Virus record (IMG/VR): IMGVR_UViG_3300048032_000919
Location: 1 to 40,896 of that record
Reading direction: 5' to 3' (one strand)
DNA from: a virus
DNA: 40,896 nt
Part shown: positions 21,807 to 30,038 of the stretch, piece by piece
Position numbering within the stretch: the first letter of the stretch is position 1
How the letters are laid out: every line of letters begins with the position of its first letter
The notes under the pieces: generated by a model
The model's database searches: none
What the model was told of the DNA's origin: nothing
What the model saw: only the letters and a program-made list of their open reading frames with translations
Program-made: the position numbers and the translations under genes

Positions 21807-22248
21807 TTATAACATCTGGATTTTGTTTTATTGTTTGTTTAGTTATTAAGTCTTTCAGTCGAGTGGTTGACCACTCATGTGATCTTGTAGTATATATTAC
21901 ACGGGGAGGAAGATCATCTCCTGTAAAACTTTTGCCAATATAATCTTCTCCAAGTATGCGAATGTCGGGTTTCCAGAATTTAATTAAATCCACAAGCTCT
22001 TCTTCGGTTTGATACATATATACTTCGTCTATGTATTTTATAGCCATTAATGCTTTGTAGCGTTCGTAGTATGGTATAACGGGTTTATATTTTGTAAACC
22101 TTGTGGCACTTGGATCTAGCTGCAAAAAAATCAAAAAACGATCACAATGCCTTTTCGCCTCCTCAAAGGTATAGATGTACCCTGGATGCAAAAGATCAAA
22201 GTTACCTGCCGTAAAACCTACTATTTCTTTGTTTCTTGAATTTTCCAT
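21799..22248 (-). CDS. Cytidylyltransferase-like nucleotidyltransferase
   Basis: A 149-residue HxGH nucleotidyltransferase: GFTAGNFDLLHPGYIYTF (11-28) matches the GxFDxxHxGH loop with the last His replaced by Tyr, and RSHEWSTTRLKDLI is the C-terminal loop. Family members make CDP-glycerol, CDP-ethanolamine or ADP/CDP-sugars. The His-to-Tyr change at the second His may affect catalysis or specificity. It overlaps the glycosyltransferase gene by 28 bases. Confidence 0.75.
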   Translation of the reverse strand: MENSRNKEIVGFTAGNFDLLHPGYIYTFEEAKRHCDRFLIFLQLDPSATRFTKYKPVIPYYERYKALMAIKYIDEVYMYQTEEELVDLIKFWKPDIRILGEDYIGKSFTGDDLPPRVIYTTRSHEWSTTRLKDLITKQTIKQNPDVIND

Positions 22249-22961
22249 ATTGTATAATTTTCTATGATTTTATTTTGTATTCTGTTCGTTTTTACAAACA
22301 TAACCTCTAAGGGATTTAACGTAGCACCGTAATATCTTTCATTGAAACATATATCTCCATGTTTTTCTGAATTATATTGAGATAACTGCAATGGTTTTAT
22401 TTTAAATCCGACTGCCAAAAGCACCCTGCTCATTCTGATCTCGTGTTGAATGATAACTTCAGACTTGTCTTTGCCTATAGAGTCAAAAATACCTTTATTA
22501 AGAAGAACCTCTAAACCAGAGAAATCTGTAGCAAAACAATAACTTTGAATATGCAAGTTTGGCTGAGAGCAAAGCCCTCGAAAATTCCAAGTTGAGCCAA
22601 CCAGTTTGACTTTATCATTAATACATGAATTCAATAAATCAACCCAATTCAAAGAGTTTGGAATATAATCGGGAAGAAAAGGTCCGCGACATGTATCGTT
22701 TATGAAAATAAAACGATCAAATTGATCCAGTTTGACACTTTCTAAAGATTGCTGGTATCCCCCAAAATCGTAACCCTTATTGTGCCCCTTGATAATAGAT
22801 ATGTTTGATTGACAAGGAATTTGCGTACCTCCTGTAGAGCTATTAATTACAAAATTGAATTGGTGGTCAGAAGAGTTTGTTAACCCTAATTGTAAAAAAA
22901 AATCTAGATTACGCTTAGAAGACTCGGTCTCAAAGTGAACAAATGTAATTAATGTTTTCAA
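22221..22961 (-). CDS. Glycosyltransferase related to rhamnan synthesis protein RgpF
   Basis: A 246-residue protein with a GT-A-like layout: MKTLITFVHFETESSKRNLD at the start, NKGYDFGGY (about 81-89), then FIFINDTCRGPFLP (about 104-117). The GYDxGxY and INDxxxGP phrases are typical of RgpF-like rhamnosyltransferases. A rhamnose acceptor would fit the RmlB and RmlD-like genes nearby. It overlaps rmlB by 4 bases. Confidence 0.7.
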   Translation of the reverse strand: MKTLITFVHFETESSKRNLDFFLQLGLTNSSDHQFNFVINSSTGGTQIPCQSNISIIKGHNKGYDFGGYQQSLESVKLDQFDRFIFINDTCRGPFLPDYIPNSLNWVDLLNSCINDKVKLVGSTWNFRGLCSQPNLHIQSYCFATDFSGLEVLLNKGIFDSIGKDKSEVIIQHEIRMSRVLLAVGFKIKPLQLSQYNSEKHGDICFNERYYGATLNPLEVMFVKTNRIQNKIIENYTIWKIQETKK

Positions 22962-23890
22962 ATTAACTCTTTCAATCCTTCCTTAAAATTTATGCTGGGA
23001 AACCAATTTAATTCCCTTTGAATTTTAGTATTATCAATTGCATAACGCCAATCGTGACCTAATCGGTCTTTGACGAATTCTATTTGACTTTCATCTTTAT
23101 CTAGAAGTTTTAAGATTGTTTTAACAATATCAATGTTACGAACTTCATTTTTGCCACCAATATTATAAACTTCGCCAATTTTTCCACCATGCAATACCGC
23201 ATCGATGCCAGAGCAATGATCTGAGACATGAATCCAGTCACGAATATTTCTGCCATCACCATAAACAGGAAGTTTTTTGTCTGCCTTGGCATTTTTAATC
23301 ATTGATGGAATTAATTTTTCTTCGTGTTGATTTGGGCCATAATTGTTTGAGCAACGAGTGATCAAAATAGGGTAATTGAAAGTTTCATAAAAACTACGAC
23401 ACAATAAATCCGCACTTGCTTTACTTGCGGAATAGGGGCTGTTAGCTTGTATCGGAGTATCTTCAGTAAAAGGATCGTCTTCTTCTGTTAAGCTACCGTA
23501 TACCTCATCTGTAGAGACTTGAAGGTATCTCTCGATGCTTGGACAATCATGTAGCAATGTCAATAATGAATGCGTTCCATTGATGTTGGTTTTAATAAAA
23601 GGATTTGAATTGTTTATGCTATTATCTACATGACTTTCAGCGGCAAAATTAACAATATAATTTATATTATTTTTTTGAACTAATCTTTTTATGCTTTTTG
23701 TACTGTTGATATCATATAATGATAAATAGTATCTGCCTGATCGATTTATATCTTTGCTAATGTTATCATAATTAGCCGCATAAGTTTTTACGTCAACATT
23801 GAAGATTTTATAATCATACTTATCAAATATATACTTGATAAAATTACTTCCAATGAAGCCTAGCCCGCCTGTGACTAATATGCTTTTCAT
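22958..23890 (-). CDS. rmlB: dTDP-glucose 4,6-dehydratase
   Basis: A 310-residue extended SDR. VTGGLGFIGSNF (6-17) is the NAD loop; FAAESHVDNSI and QVSTDEVYGSL carry the substrate and catalytic Thr-Asp-Glu residues; YSASKASADLL contains YxxxK; RCSNNYGPNQHEEKLIP is characteristic of RmlB. It converts dTDP-glucose to the 4-keto-6-deoxy intermediate. It stops at KEGLKELI, somewhat short of typical RmlB, where the 4-base overlap with the next gene falls. Confidence 0.9.
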   Translation of the reverse strand: MKSILVTGGLGFIGSNFIKYIFDKYDYKIFNVDVKTYAANYDNISKDINRSGRYYLSLYDINSTKSIKRLVQKNNINYIVNFAAESHVDNSINNSNPFIKTNINGTHSLLTLLHDCPSIERYLQVSTDEVYGSLTEEDDPFTEDTPIQANSPYSASKASADLLCRSFYETFNYPILITRCSNNYGPNQHEEKLIPSMIKNAKADKKLPVYGDGRNIRDWIHVSDHCSGIDAVLHGGKIGEVYNIGGKNEVRNIDIVKTILKLLDKDESQIEFVKDRLGHDWRYAIDNTKIQRELNWFPSINFKEGLKELI

Positions 23891-23892
23891 CT

Positions 23893-24096
23893 TTAAGAAC
23901 CTTGACGATCATATGGGTTGCGAACAAATGAAAATACATAATAATCTAAGTGATCATTTAAGAAATGAGAGAAGCCACGCTTTCTTAAAACTTTTGCTGG
24001 TATATCTGGATCAGCATCTCGCAAAAACCTTTCGACAGATGTGCCTGCAGCTTTAGGTATATGCAGGAATATGCATTTATGTTTATGGCTGATCAT
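23893..24096 (-). pseudogene. Truncated sulfotransferase (N-terminal third)
   Basis: A 67-codon frame with both PAPS-contact motifs, FLHIPKAAGTSVERFL and FSFVRNPYDR, that ends right after the second motif, 2 bases before rmlB. Its start MISHKHK matches that of the remnant at 24933-25028. It lacks the substrate-binding C-terminal two thirds, so it is most likely a decayed paralogue of the 21195 gene. A functional mini-protein is not excluded. Confidence 0.7.
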
Positions 24097-24116
24097 TATT
24101 CATTTCTCCATTTTCT

Positions 24117-24929
24117 TTAGTAAAAATAATCATCTAGAATTTTGGCGGGATGAAAGATATTACAGTCTTCATTTTGTATAAAATTTAAAGAATAACCAAG
24201 TTTATCTTGACCTATTCCGTTGAACATAGAATGCCTGCAGTCTTCTTCGTTAAGTTCAATAAGAGAATAATCAAAATTCTTGCAAATATATGGCAACCAT
24301 AATTCATGATGACTAGTTTTATCCTCTTCTATTATAGATTGTATAACTTGAGTTGCTAATTTTTTACTAGATCTATGTAAATATAAGTGACAAATCGCAT
24401 TATGAATAACATGACTTAAATGTCCGATTCTCCAGCCAATATTACCTTCTATATCGGAATCATGATTGAAGCACCAAAAAGGAAGCTCAGAAATTGATGG
24501 AAATACAGGGTCTCTAACTCCGCGTTTACTAATTAAATCTACATTTAGATTTTTGTATTTTTCAAAAAATTTATTCCAATCTTTGGCATAAACATCATCC
24601 TCCATATACCACATATATTCAAATGAACTATTCGCAAACCAATCATATGCAGAGAGCTTCGCGCAATTATCAGGCCATCGCCCATTAAAATTTTTTATTT
24701 TTTGACCATATTTATCAAAATAAACTCGATTATCAACCAGTTTTACGTCGACTTGATTTATGATGTTTTTGAGTAAGTCTAAAGAACTCTCATATCTAGT
24801 ATCAATCCCCAAAGTAATTTTATACCCAACTGAATCAATCAAAGACTTTATAATCCTTTTCTTTGTTGGGTTAACATTTGATACAGACATATAAATAGCT
24901 GTATTTTGGGTATTAGAGTGATCGTTCAT
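24117..24929 (-). CDS. Putative glycosyltransferase (GT-A fold)
   Basis: A 270-residue protein with an N-terminal nucleotide-sugar-type fold (TAIYMSVSNVNPTKKRIIKS) and FEYMWYMEDDVYAKDW near residue 105, whose EDDVY fits the DxD metal motif. GNIGWRIGHLSHVIHNAICH follows in the acceptor half. No CAZy family can be given from reading alone. It is in the operon between two sulfotransferase remnants. Confidence 0.6.
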   Translation of the reverse strand: MNDHSNTQNTAIYMSVSNVNPTKKRIIKSLIDSVGYKITLGIDTRYESSLDLLKNIINQVDVKLVDNRVYFDKYGQKIKNFNGRWPDNCAKLSAYDWFANSSFEYMWYMEDDVYAKDWNKFFEKYKNLNVDLISKRGVRDPVFPSISELPFWCFNHDSDIEGNIGWRIGHLSHVIHNAICHLYLHRSSKKLATQVIQSIIEEDKTSHHELWLPYICKNFDYSLIELNEEDCRHSMFNGIGQDKLGYSLNFIQNEDCNIFHPAKILDDYFY

Positions 24930-24932
24930 TTA

Positions 24933-25028
24933 TTATTCTCCAAATTTATATCCGAAATGGTCAATGTCCTTTGCGCCACCGGTTCTTGGTATATGTATAA
25001 AAATAAATTTATGTTTATGACTGATCAT
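24933..25028 (-). pseudogene. Internally deleted sulfotransferase remnant
   Basis: A 31-codon frame joins a sulfotransferase N-terminus (MISHKHKFIFIHIPRTGG) directly to the family's last residues (DIDHFGYKFGE, compare DIEYFGYEFGT at 21195). The central 170 or so residues are gone and the frame is kept. This is the footprint of an in-frame deletion between paralogues, or possibly of selection for a mini-protein. It overlaps the end of the upstream gene. Confidence 0.7.
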
Positions 25029-25788
25029 CGATATTTGGGATGCCGGTGAATCTAAACATGTTATTGGATTTGCAAAACCATCTGACGCATGCTTCTTGAT
25101 GTTTGGTTCTAAAGTTTGAATCAACCCATTTGGGTAAAATTTCATCAAGTTCGGAATGAAAACTTTCAATTAGCCATTTGATGCTATCAACTGACCCAGC
25201 AATAAAATTATCGCAACCCACAATATTGTATATCGAATAAATATATTTTAATTGATTAAACCTGCTTAAAACTATAATTTGTTTTATGAAATCTAAATGA
25301 GTGCGCGGAGTAAAGTTTTCTGTATGAACAGGGTTTCTGCAAAAACTATCTAGACCTTCAGTTAAAATGTCGAACCTAGTATTTATAGCAAATTTATAAT
25401 TATGATCTTCTGGAATTTGACAAATGTTTTGGTGCATTCCGCTCCACATGTATTTCCAGCCAATTGTTGGACACATGGTATTACCTATTTTTCCATCGAT
25501 ATTACCGATCAAATCAACCGAAGATTCATCTAGTATTAACAAGCTTTTTATGCGAGAACGGAGGGATTCGTCAAAATAATCATAAATATCAGATTCCTTG
25601 ATTTTATCAAACTCAAAACCAGATGTATCGCGCCAAGACTTATTAGCTTCAGAAACATTCCATGTTTGTATATACAAATCAAAGTCAATCATAGTTGAAC
25701 ACGCCATTAGGAAGTGGTTTAGGTTGCCGCTATTCAGGCTCGCCCTTGTGTGGCCACGGATTAAAAATGCTACTTTAGGTTTGGTCAT
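25015..25788 (-). CDS. Putative glycosyltransferase-like protein
   Basis: A 257-residue protein with VAFLIRGHTRASLNSGNLNH at the N-terminus, FDLYIQTWNVSEANKSWRD (about 36-54) and KFAINTRFDILTEGL (about 131-145). The pattern RGHxR...DxYIxTW...TRxD is typical of poorly described glycan-synthesis proteins in bacteria and large viruses. A role in glycan transfer is inferred mainly from the operon. It is coupled to the upstream sulfotransferase by ATGA. Confidence 0.55.
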   Translation of the reverse strand: MTKPKVAFLIRGHTRASLNSGNLNHFLMACSTMIDFDLYIQTWNVSEANKSWRDTSGFEFDKIKESDIYDYFDESLRSRIKSLLILDESSVDLIGNIDGKIGNTMCPTIGWKYMWSGMHQNICQIPEDHNYKFAINTRFDILTEGLDSFCRNPVHTENFTPRTHLDFIKQIIVLSRFNQLKYIYSIYNIVGCDNFIAGSVDSIKWLIESFHSELDEILPKWVDSNFRTKHQEACVRWFCKSNNMFRFTGIPNIDDQS

Positions 25789-26411
25789 ATTACCTTTTTG
25801 AAAACTTCTGGGGTTAATTTAATTTTTTGCTGTATTTCAAGATCCTCCTTGAAATATTCATGAAACCAATCCAATGATTCCTGATTCAGATCTTCGAAAT
25901 AATTTCGCCGTTTTTTACTGGCATTAACTTTTTTAAGTTGAACCCCTTTATCTGGAATTTGCAAAAAGTCTAAAAGACTAACAAGTGAAGATTGTAAGTC
26001 ATTTTGATAGTTAATGATAATAATGTTTTGATGATCACCAGTAAACCATCGAGATTGTGGTAAATAATGAACATCCCATGTCATATATGTATGTAGTATA
26101 TCAGTACGATTATCGCGTATCAAAGAAACAAAATCATTGACAGTTAATTCTTGGTATTTTTTTAAAAAAGAAGGCGAACGCGGCCATTTTAAAGAACCAT
26201 TTTTCCAGTATGCAAACATTGAATTAAATCTGTCTGTCGGATCTCGAAAAATAATTATAGGATTTTCTGCATCCCCACATAAAAAAGAATGTTCTTTTTT
26301 TGGTTTTATATCTTTTTCCTGTAAAGAAAAATATCCAGAATAATTGTTAAGTAAACATGCAAAAAAAGCAGTTCCACCAGTTTTTGTTGTATGTATTAAA
26401 TCATATTTCAT
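25785..26411 (-). CDS. Divergent sulfotransferase
   Basis: A 208-residue protein with LIHTTKTGGTAFFACLL (5-21) as 5'-phosphosulfate loop and IIIFRDPTDRFNSMFAYW (about 52-69) as 3'-phosphate motif, the R-D-P-x-x-R form. The C-terminus holds LSSLLDFLQIPDKGVQLKKV followed by NASKKRR, as in sulfotransferase tails. It is a second intact sulfotransferase, only distantly similar to the 21195 gene, suggesting a different acceptor. Confidence 0.75.
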   Translation of the reverse strand: MKYDLIHTTKTGGTAFFACLLNNYSGYFSLQEKDIKPKKEHSFLCGDAENPIIIFRDPTDRFNSMFAYWKNGSLKWPRSPSFLKKYQELTVNDFVSLIRDNRTDILHTYMTWDVHYLPQSRWFTGDHQNIIIINYQNDLQSSLVSLLDFLQIPDKGVQLKKVNASKKRRNYFEDLNQESLDWFHEYFKEDLEIQQKIKLTPEVFKKVI

Positions 26412-26420
26412 TTCCCTGCT

Positions 26421-27413
26421 TTATTTTAATTTAGTTATTACTTGTTTAATTGCCATCCACATATCTAAATACTTATAACTCGCCAGTCTACCAAGGAAAA
26501 CAACATTATTTTCTGATAGAATTGCTTGTTTGTATTTGTCATATGTAGCCCGTCCTTCACCAAAGTTCTTGGGATATATTGGATCATTAGTTTCATCGTG
26601 TTCTTCTGGGTAATCGCGCGTATATATTGTATGATCTAAGTCAGTTTCATTCAAGAAAACTGCATTATCTCCTGTGCGATTAAATTTCTTATCATTGCAT
26701 TCGTTTATAACACTGCCTTTTTCAAAAGAAAAATCATCATTTCTTGCGCCCCGAAAGTGTTCGAATCGTAAAGATCTATAGGGTAATTTACCAAAAGAAA
26801 AATCGAAAAACTCATCAGGCTTACCAGTATAAATCATTTTGTCACATTTAAGCTTTTTGTACTCTTCTTTAGACGCTCCAAGATTTACTTTGATGCCATC
26901 AAGCATACTATTAAACATTTCAGTATAACCATTTACTGGTATCCCTTGGTAATCTTCAGCAAAATAACGCTCGTCATAATTATCCCTTTTATTGGGAACT
27001 CTTCCTGATATAGATTTTGGAAGCTCTTCCCATGGTATTCCCCAATGCCTTTCAGAATACTGTTTAAAGATAAGGTCTTGAATTTCTTTAGGGTTTAAAT
27101 CTCTACCTATTTGTTCGGAGGTTTTTTTGTTGTAAGGAATTGATATTAATCCATACTTTGTATTTGCGCGAACTTTATGTTTATAATTATTGAATTTAGA
27201 GTATCTATTTACAAAATCCCACACCTCTTTATCTGGCGTGTGAAAAATGTGAGCACCGTACATATGGACAGTAACTCCATCTTGCTTTTTGTCAAAACAG
27301 TTACCTGCGATATGATCGCGCATTTCAAAAATTTCTACATCATGCCCTTGTTCTTTAAGCAAGATTGCAGAAGTGACTCCAGCTAAACCGCATCCTATGA
27401 TATTAATTTTCAT
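26421..27413 (-). CDS. glf: UDP-galactopyranose mutase
   Basis: A 330-residue flavoenzyme: IIGCGLAGVTSAILLKEQG (4-22) binds FAD, then GNCFDKKQDGVTVHMYGAHI with the His loop, ERHWGIPWEELPKSISGRVP (about 130-149) and YTGKPDEFFDF. It converts UDP-galactopyranose to UDP-galactofuranose, the donor for Galf residues absent from animals. It is slightly shorter than many bacterial homologues. It indicates that the phage-directed glycan contains Galf. Confidence 0.92.
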   Translation of the reverse strand: MKINIIGCGLAGVTSAILLKEQGHDVEIFEMRDHIAGNCFDKKQDGVTVHMYGAHIFHTPDKEVWDFVNRYSKFNNYKHKVRANTKYGLISIPYNKKTSEQIGRDLNPKEIQDLIFKQYSERHWGIPWEELPKSISGRVPNKRDNYDERYFAEDYQGIPVNGYTEMFNSMLDGIKVNLGASKEEYKKLKCDKMIYTGKPDEFFDFSFGKLPYRSLRFEHFRGARNDDFSFEKGSVINECNDKKFNRTGDNAVFLNETDLDHTIYTRDYPEEHDETNDPIYPKNFGEGRATYDKYKQAILSENNVVFLGRLASYKYLDMWMAIKQVITKLK

Positions 27414-27416
27414 TAT

Positions 27417-28196
27417 TTATTTTTCCTTCCAAATTTGATTGATAAAATAGCCATTATTAATTTCGCGAAGCGCAAGTTCATTAATTGAAGAATACTTGAG
27501 GTTAAAGAAGTCTCTATTTTTCCTTATGAAGGCAGTCTCACTTCGGGAAAAAAATTTTCTAGAACCCGCTCCATGATGATAGACAATGTCACCATAAGAT
27601 GAGAAAAAAACAGGGTGAACATCAATGCTAGACTTTTTAGTCTTATAAATTTTAAAACATTTGATATTTTTTTTACTAATATCTTGGTATAAAAGCCCAC
27701 CAGTATCATTTATAGGATTAACGATTGGAAAATTCATATCAACGCCATGCCAAGTTAGATTTTTTTTCTTCCAAAAACCTACTGTAGAAAAAGTAAAACA
27801 CGGATGAATACAACAGTGTCCATTATCATTTTCAGGACGGCTAACTCCAGCCAAATCATAACATTTAAGTTTGGGTTCTATATACTCATTGACATTGCCT
27901 ATTGGAAAGGCATCGCTGTCAAGAAATATTACCACATCATCATCTTTAGTGTTCTTATCTTCCGCAACAATTTTAAATAAATTATCTAGTTTCGTAGCGT
28001 GATCGTATGAACCACTAATACCTTCGATGTTGTCATGATTTTTCAAAAAATTAAATTTGTGTTTATGAGGTGAGGTATCCATATACTCACTAAAAAAACA
28101 CCAAACTTTATAGTCTGATGTGAATTTTTCAATATGTTTTAATTGAATATCCACCCATTTATCTGATGAGAAATGAACTGTTATGTAATGTATCAT
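27417..28196 (-). CDS. Putative glycosyltransferase with DSD motif
   Basis: A 259-residue GT-A-like protein with MIHYITVHFSSDKWVDIQLK at the start and DDVVIFLDSDAFPIGNVNEY (about 85-104), giving the DxD motif. Later Cys/His-rich HCCIHPCFTFSTVGFW and YHHGAGSRKF may form the acceptor side. No family assignment is safe. It overlaps the GT90 gene by 4 bases and lies 3 bases from glf. Confidence 0.65.
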   Translation of the reverse strand: MIHYITVHFSSDKWVDIQLKHIEKFTSDYKVWCFFSEYMDTSPHKHKFNFLKNHDNIEGISGSYDHATKLDNLFKIVAEDKNTKDDDVVIFLDSDAFPIGNVNEYIEPKLKCYDLAGVSRPENDNGHCCIHPCFTFSTVGFWKKKNLTWHGVDMNFPIVNPINDTGGLLYQDISKKNIKCFKIYKTKKSSIDVHPVFFSSYGDIVYHHGAGSRKFFSRSETAFIRKNRDFFNLKYSSINELALREINNGYFINQIWKEK

Positions 28197-29110
28197 GCAA
28201 TATTATTTAATAGATTTTTCCAGATTTTATTAATGTTTGGTATCGAAAAGGTTGAGCGAGAGAATTTGAGAGCATTCTCTATGATTTGTTTACACTCTTG
28301 TTCATTAGATTGTGCCCATTTTATTTTATGAATAATGTCAGAAAAATCATATGCTACTGGAACATAATGAACCCACGGTTTAAGGCTTTTTTCGAAAAAA
28401 CATTTATGATAATGGCACTGCAAGAATAATAGCCTGCCACTTAATAACAAATATTTTAATCTACCACTGAAACCAAAAGCTTGAGTATCAATTATATACT
28501 TATAGTTTTTAAAAGTATCAAATAGGCTCATTCTGTGATCTTGGTTTTCGCCGCCGACATGATATGCATCAATATGCTCTGGATATTTCTTAGTCAATTC
28601 ACAAAGATTTTTTCTACTATCTATTCTTGCCGCACCTCTCCAACAGATTTTAGGTATTGGGTTATCGCTTAATTCTAAATTCAAAAGATTTTCATACATT
28701 TCGGCATGATTAAAATCTAGCCAAGTAGAGAAATTAAAATCAGGACAGCAAATTAAATCTTTATGATGCTGTTTAACTTTAAATGTATCTGGATAGCACT
28801 CTGACCCTGGATCGATGTAGCATTGAGAAAAAACAGGCTCTGGGCTGGATTCAACCATAGCATGCCCAGGGTTATTGTCTGTTGTGTATAATCTTATATA
28901 ATCAAAATCATTAAATATAACATCTTGATCTGCCCGCTTAATTTGAGAAATAAAAGTACCAGGTCTGTGATCACCACCATAAGTGTGGAACTCAAGTTTA
29001 CCATCTTTTTTTCTAAAAACTAATCTAGTGTTTCTAAATTTTTGACCCCATGAAGTTTCGGGGCATTCTGAATCATTATCAAATATTTCTGGATTACCTA
29101 TCCTTTTCAT
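28193..29110 (-). CDS. GT90/CAP10-like glycosyltransferase
   Basis: A 305-residue protein whose C-terminal half matches the CAP10/GT90 domain: PKICWRGAARIDSRKNLCEL (about 152-171), YKYIIDTQAFGFSGRLKYLL (about 204-223), LLFLQCHYHKCFFEKSLKPW (about 227-246) and HYVPVAYDFSDI. GT90 enzymes transfer xylose or glucose and are best known from fungal capsule synthesis and eukaryotic POGLUTs. First full gene of the glycan operon. It follows a 12-codon leader ORF with an ATGA junction. Confidence 0.8.
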   Translation of the reverse strand: MKRIGNPEIFDNDSECPETSWGQKFRNTRLVFRKKDGKLEFHTYGGDHRPGTFISQIKRADQDVIFNDFDYIRLYTTDNNPGHAMVESSPEPVFSQCYIDPGSECYPDTFKVKQHHKDLICCPDFNFSTWLDFNHAEMYENLLNLELSDNPIPKICWRGAARIDSRKNLCELTKKYPEHIDAYHVGGENQDHRMSLFDTFKNYKYIIDTQAFGFSGRLKYLLLSGRLLFLQCHYHKCFFEKSLKPWVHYVPVAYDFSDIIHKIKWAQSNEQECKQIIENALKFSRSTFSIPNINKIWKNLLNNIA

Positions 29111-29145
29111 TTAATGAAAGTGTATTTTACATAATTAATTCCCAT
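29107..29145 (-). CDS. 12-codon leader ORF of the glycan operon
   Basis: Reads MGINYVKYTFIK and stops in an ATGA junction with the GT90 gene. Its ATG lies 9 bases after a GTGTA box, the spacing seen at five other starts. It may be a translational entry point rather than a functional peptide. Confidence 0.35.
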   Translation of the reverse strand: MGINYVKYTFIK

Positions 29146-29154
29146 CCTTAATTA

Positions 29155-29159
29155 TACAC
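29155..29159 (-). promoter_or_regulatory. GTGTA box, 9 bases before leader ORF
   Basis: GTGTATAAT on the minus strand, with GTGTA at 29159-29155 and the leader ATG at 29145. It is the only promoter-like element seen upstream of the glycan operon. The surrounding 29111-29232 gap is otherwise AT-rich and shows no gene. Confidence 0.45.
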
Positions 29160-29232
29160 TACAGGGTAGTTATTTTTTACATAAAAATATATTATTGACG
29201 TATATTTATTTATTTATTATTTTTGTCTATTT

Positions 29233-29433
29233 TCATTCGTATCCGCTAAGCTTGGCTCTCTCAAGCAAGTATTCTCTCCAGAAGAAACTCCAAGCTTCAC
29301 GATCATTATTTTCTCTTGCAATTTGCAGCTCTTTTTCATAAATTTTGAGCCAATTTTTTTCTTCGGGTGGCGCTTTTTTGACCATACAACTGCTACATAA
29401 AATAACAATTAATAATACAAAAGCTCCTCTCAC
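29233..29433 (-). CDS. Small lipoprotein (GTG start), 66 aa
   Basis: Signal peptide RGAFVLLIVILCSSC with lipobox Cys near 16, then a charged helix (KNWLKIYEKELQIARENNDR) ending AKLSGYE. The size recalls entericidin-like or spanin-type outer-membrane lipoproteins, but no match is claimed. GTG lies 9 bases after a GTGTA box; an ATG one base upstream reads into a stop. Confidence 0.6.
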   Translation of the reverse strand: MRGAFVLLIVILCSSCMVKKAPPEEKNWLKIYEKELQIARENNDREAWSFFWREYLLERAKLSGYE

Positions 29434-29442
29434 ATAGAGAGT

Positions 29443-29447
29443 TACAC
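29443..29447 (-). promoter_or_regulatory. GTGTA box, 9 bases before start codon
   Basis: GTGTA (29447-29443), exactly 9 bases, GTG start at 29433. Confidence 0.45.
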
Positions 29448-29452
29448 ATTAT

Positions 29453-29527
29453 TTACCATTTATATGCTTCTTTGGCGCAAGCCCCGTAAAGGATTGCTAG
29501 TACCCCAATTACAATTAATGTTTCCAT
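29453..29527 (-). CDS. Tiny membrane protein, 24 aa
   Basis: Reads METLIVIGVLAILYGACAKE and ends AYKW: a single short hydrophobic helix with a Cys that could be a lipobox. It starts 1 base after the pyrophosphatase stop (TAATATG), like the tiny ORF at 40015-40101. Confidence 0.5.
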   Translation of the reverse strand: METLIVIGVLAILYGACAKEAYKW

Positions 29528-29528
29528 A

Positions 29529-30038
29529 TTATTTATTAGTAAGCCTATTATCGATGATATCATAGGCATATTGTTTATGATGCCACTCAAATACTTTAAC
29601 CCGATCCCCACTCATACTCAAATCTTTATAGTGAGCAAAAAAATTCTTTGCAATTTTAAGAAAACTATCTTCTACATCTTTGATATTGCTATATTTTCTG
29701 CTATAAAAATTTGGCACAGCTATAACTTTGTAATCTTTTTCTCCTTCGTCCTCCATATCAAGAACTCCTAAAACTTTTGCCTCAAGAACTGTTGCCCTTT
29801 TGATAGGTTCGGGGCTGATCACCATTATATCTAAAGGATCGCCATCTTCGCATAAAGTCCCAGGAATGAAACCATAACTTGCGGGATAAACCATAGCAGA
29901 ATTGAGACATCTATCATACATGAATACCCCCAAATCTCCATCATATTCATATTTGTTTTTTGAACCCTCTTCAATTTCAATGACTGCGTTAACGATTCGA
30001 GGACTTTTAGCATGAGTAGGTAGATTGTATAAATTCAT
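29529..30038 (-). CDS. ppa: Inorganic pyrophosphatase, family I
   Basis: A 169-residue soluble pyrophosphatase with the signature DGDPLDI (65-71), YPASYGFIPGTL (51-62) and a C-terminal HYKDLSMSGDRVKVFEW segment. It hydrolyses PPi, pulling forward nucleotidyl-transfer reactions. It overlaps the upstream nucleotidyltransferase by 4 bases, so removal of that enzyme's PPi is the obvious partner reaction; sugar-nucleotide and PAPS synthesis would also benefit. Confidence 0.9.
   Translation of the reverse strand: MNLYNLPTHAKSPRIVNAVIEIEEGSKNKYEYDGDLGVFMYDRCLNSAMVYPASYGFIPGTLCEDGDPLDIMVISPEPIKRATVLEAKVLGVLDMEDEGEKDYKVIAVPNFYSRKYSNIKDVEDSFLKIAKNFFAHYKDLSMSGDRVKVFEWHHKQYAYDIIDNRLTNK

Noticed and set aside
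29217-29408. Alternative minus-strand ORF overlapping the 66-aa lipoprotein
   Set aside because: It is a shifted frame of the lipoprotein gene, lacks the lipobox and has no start signal.
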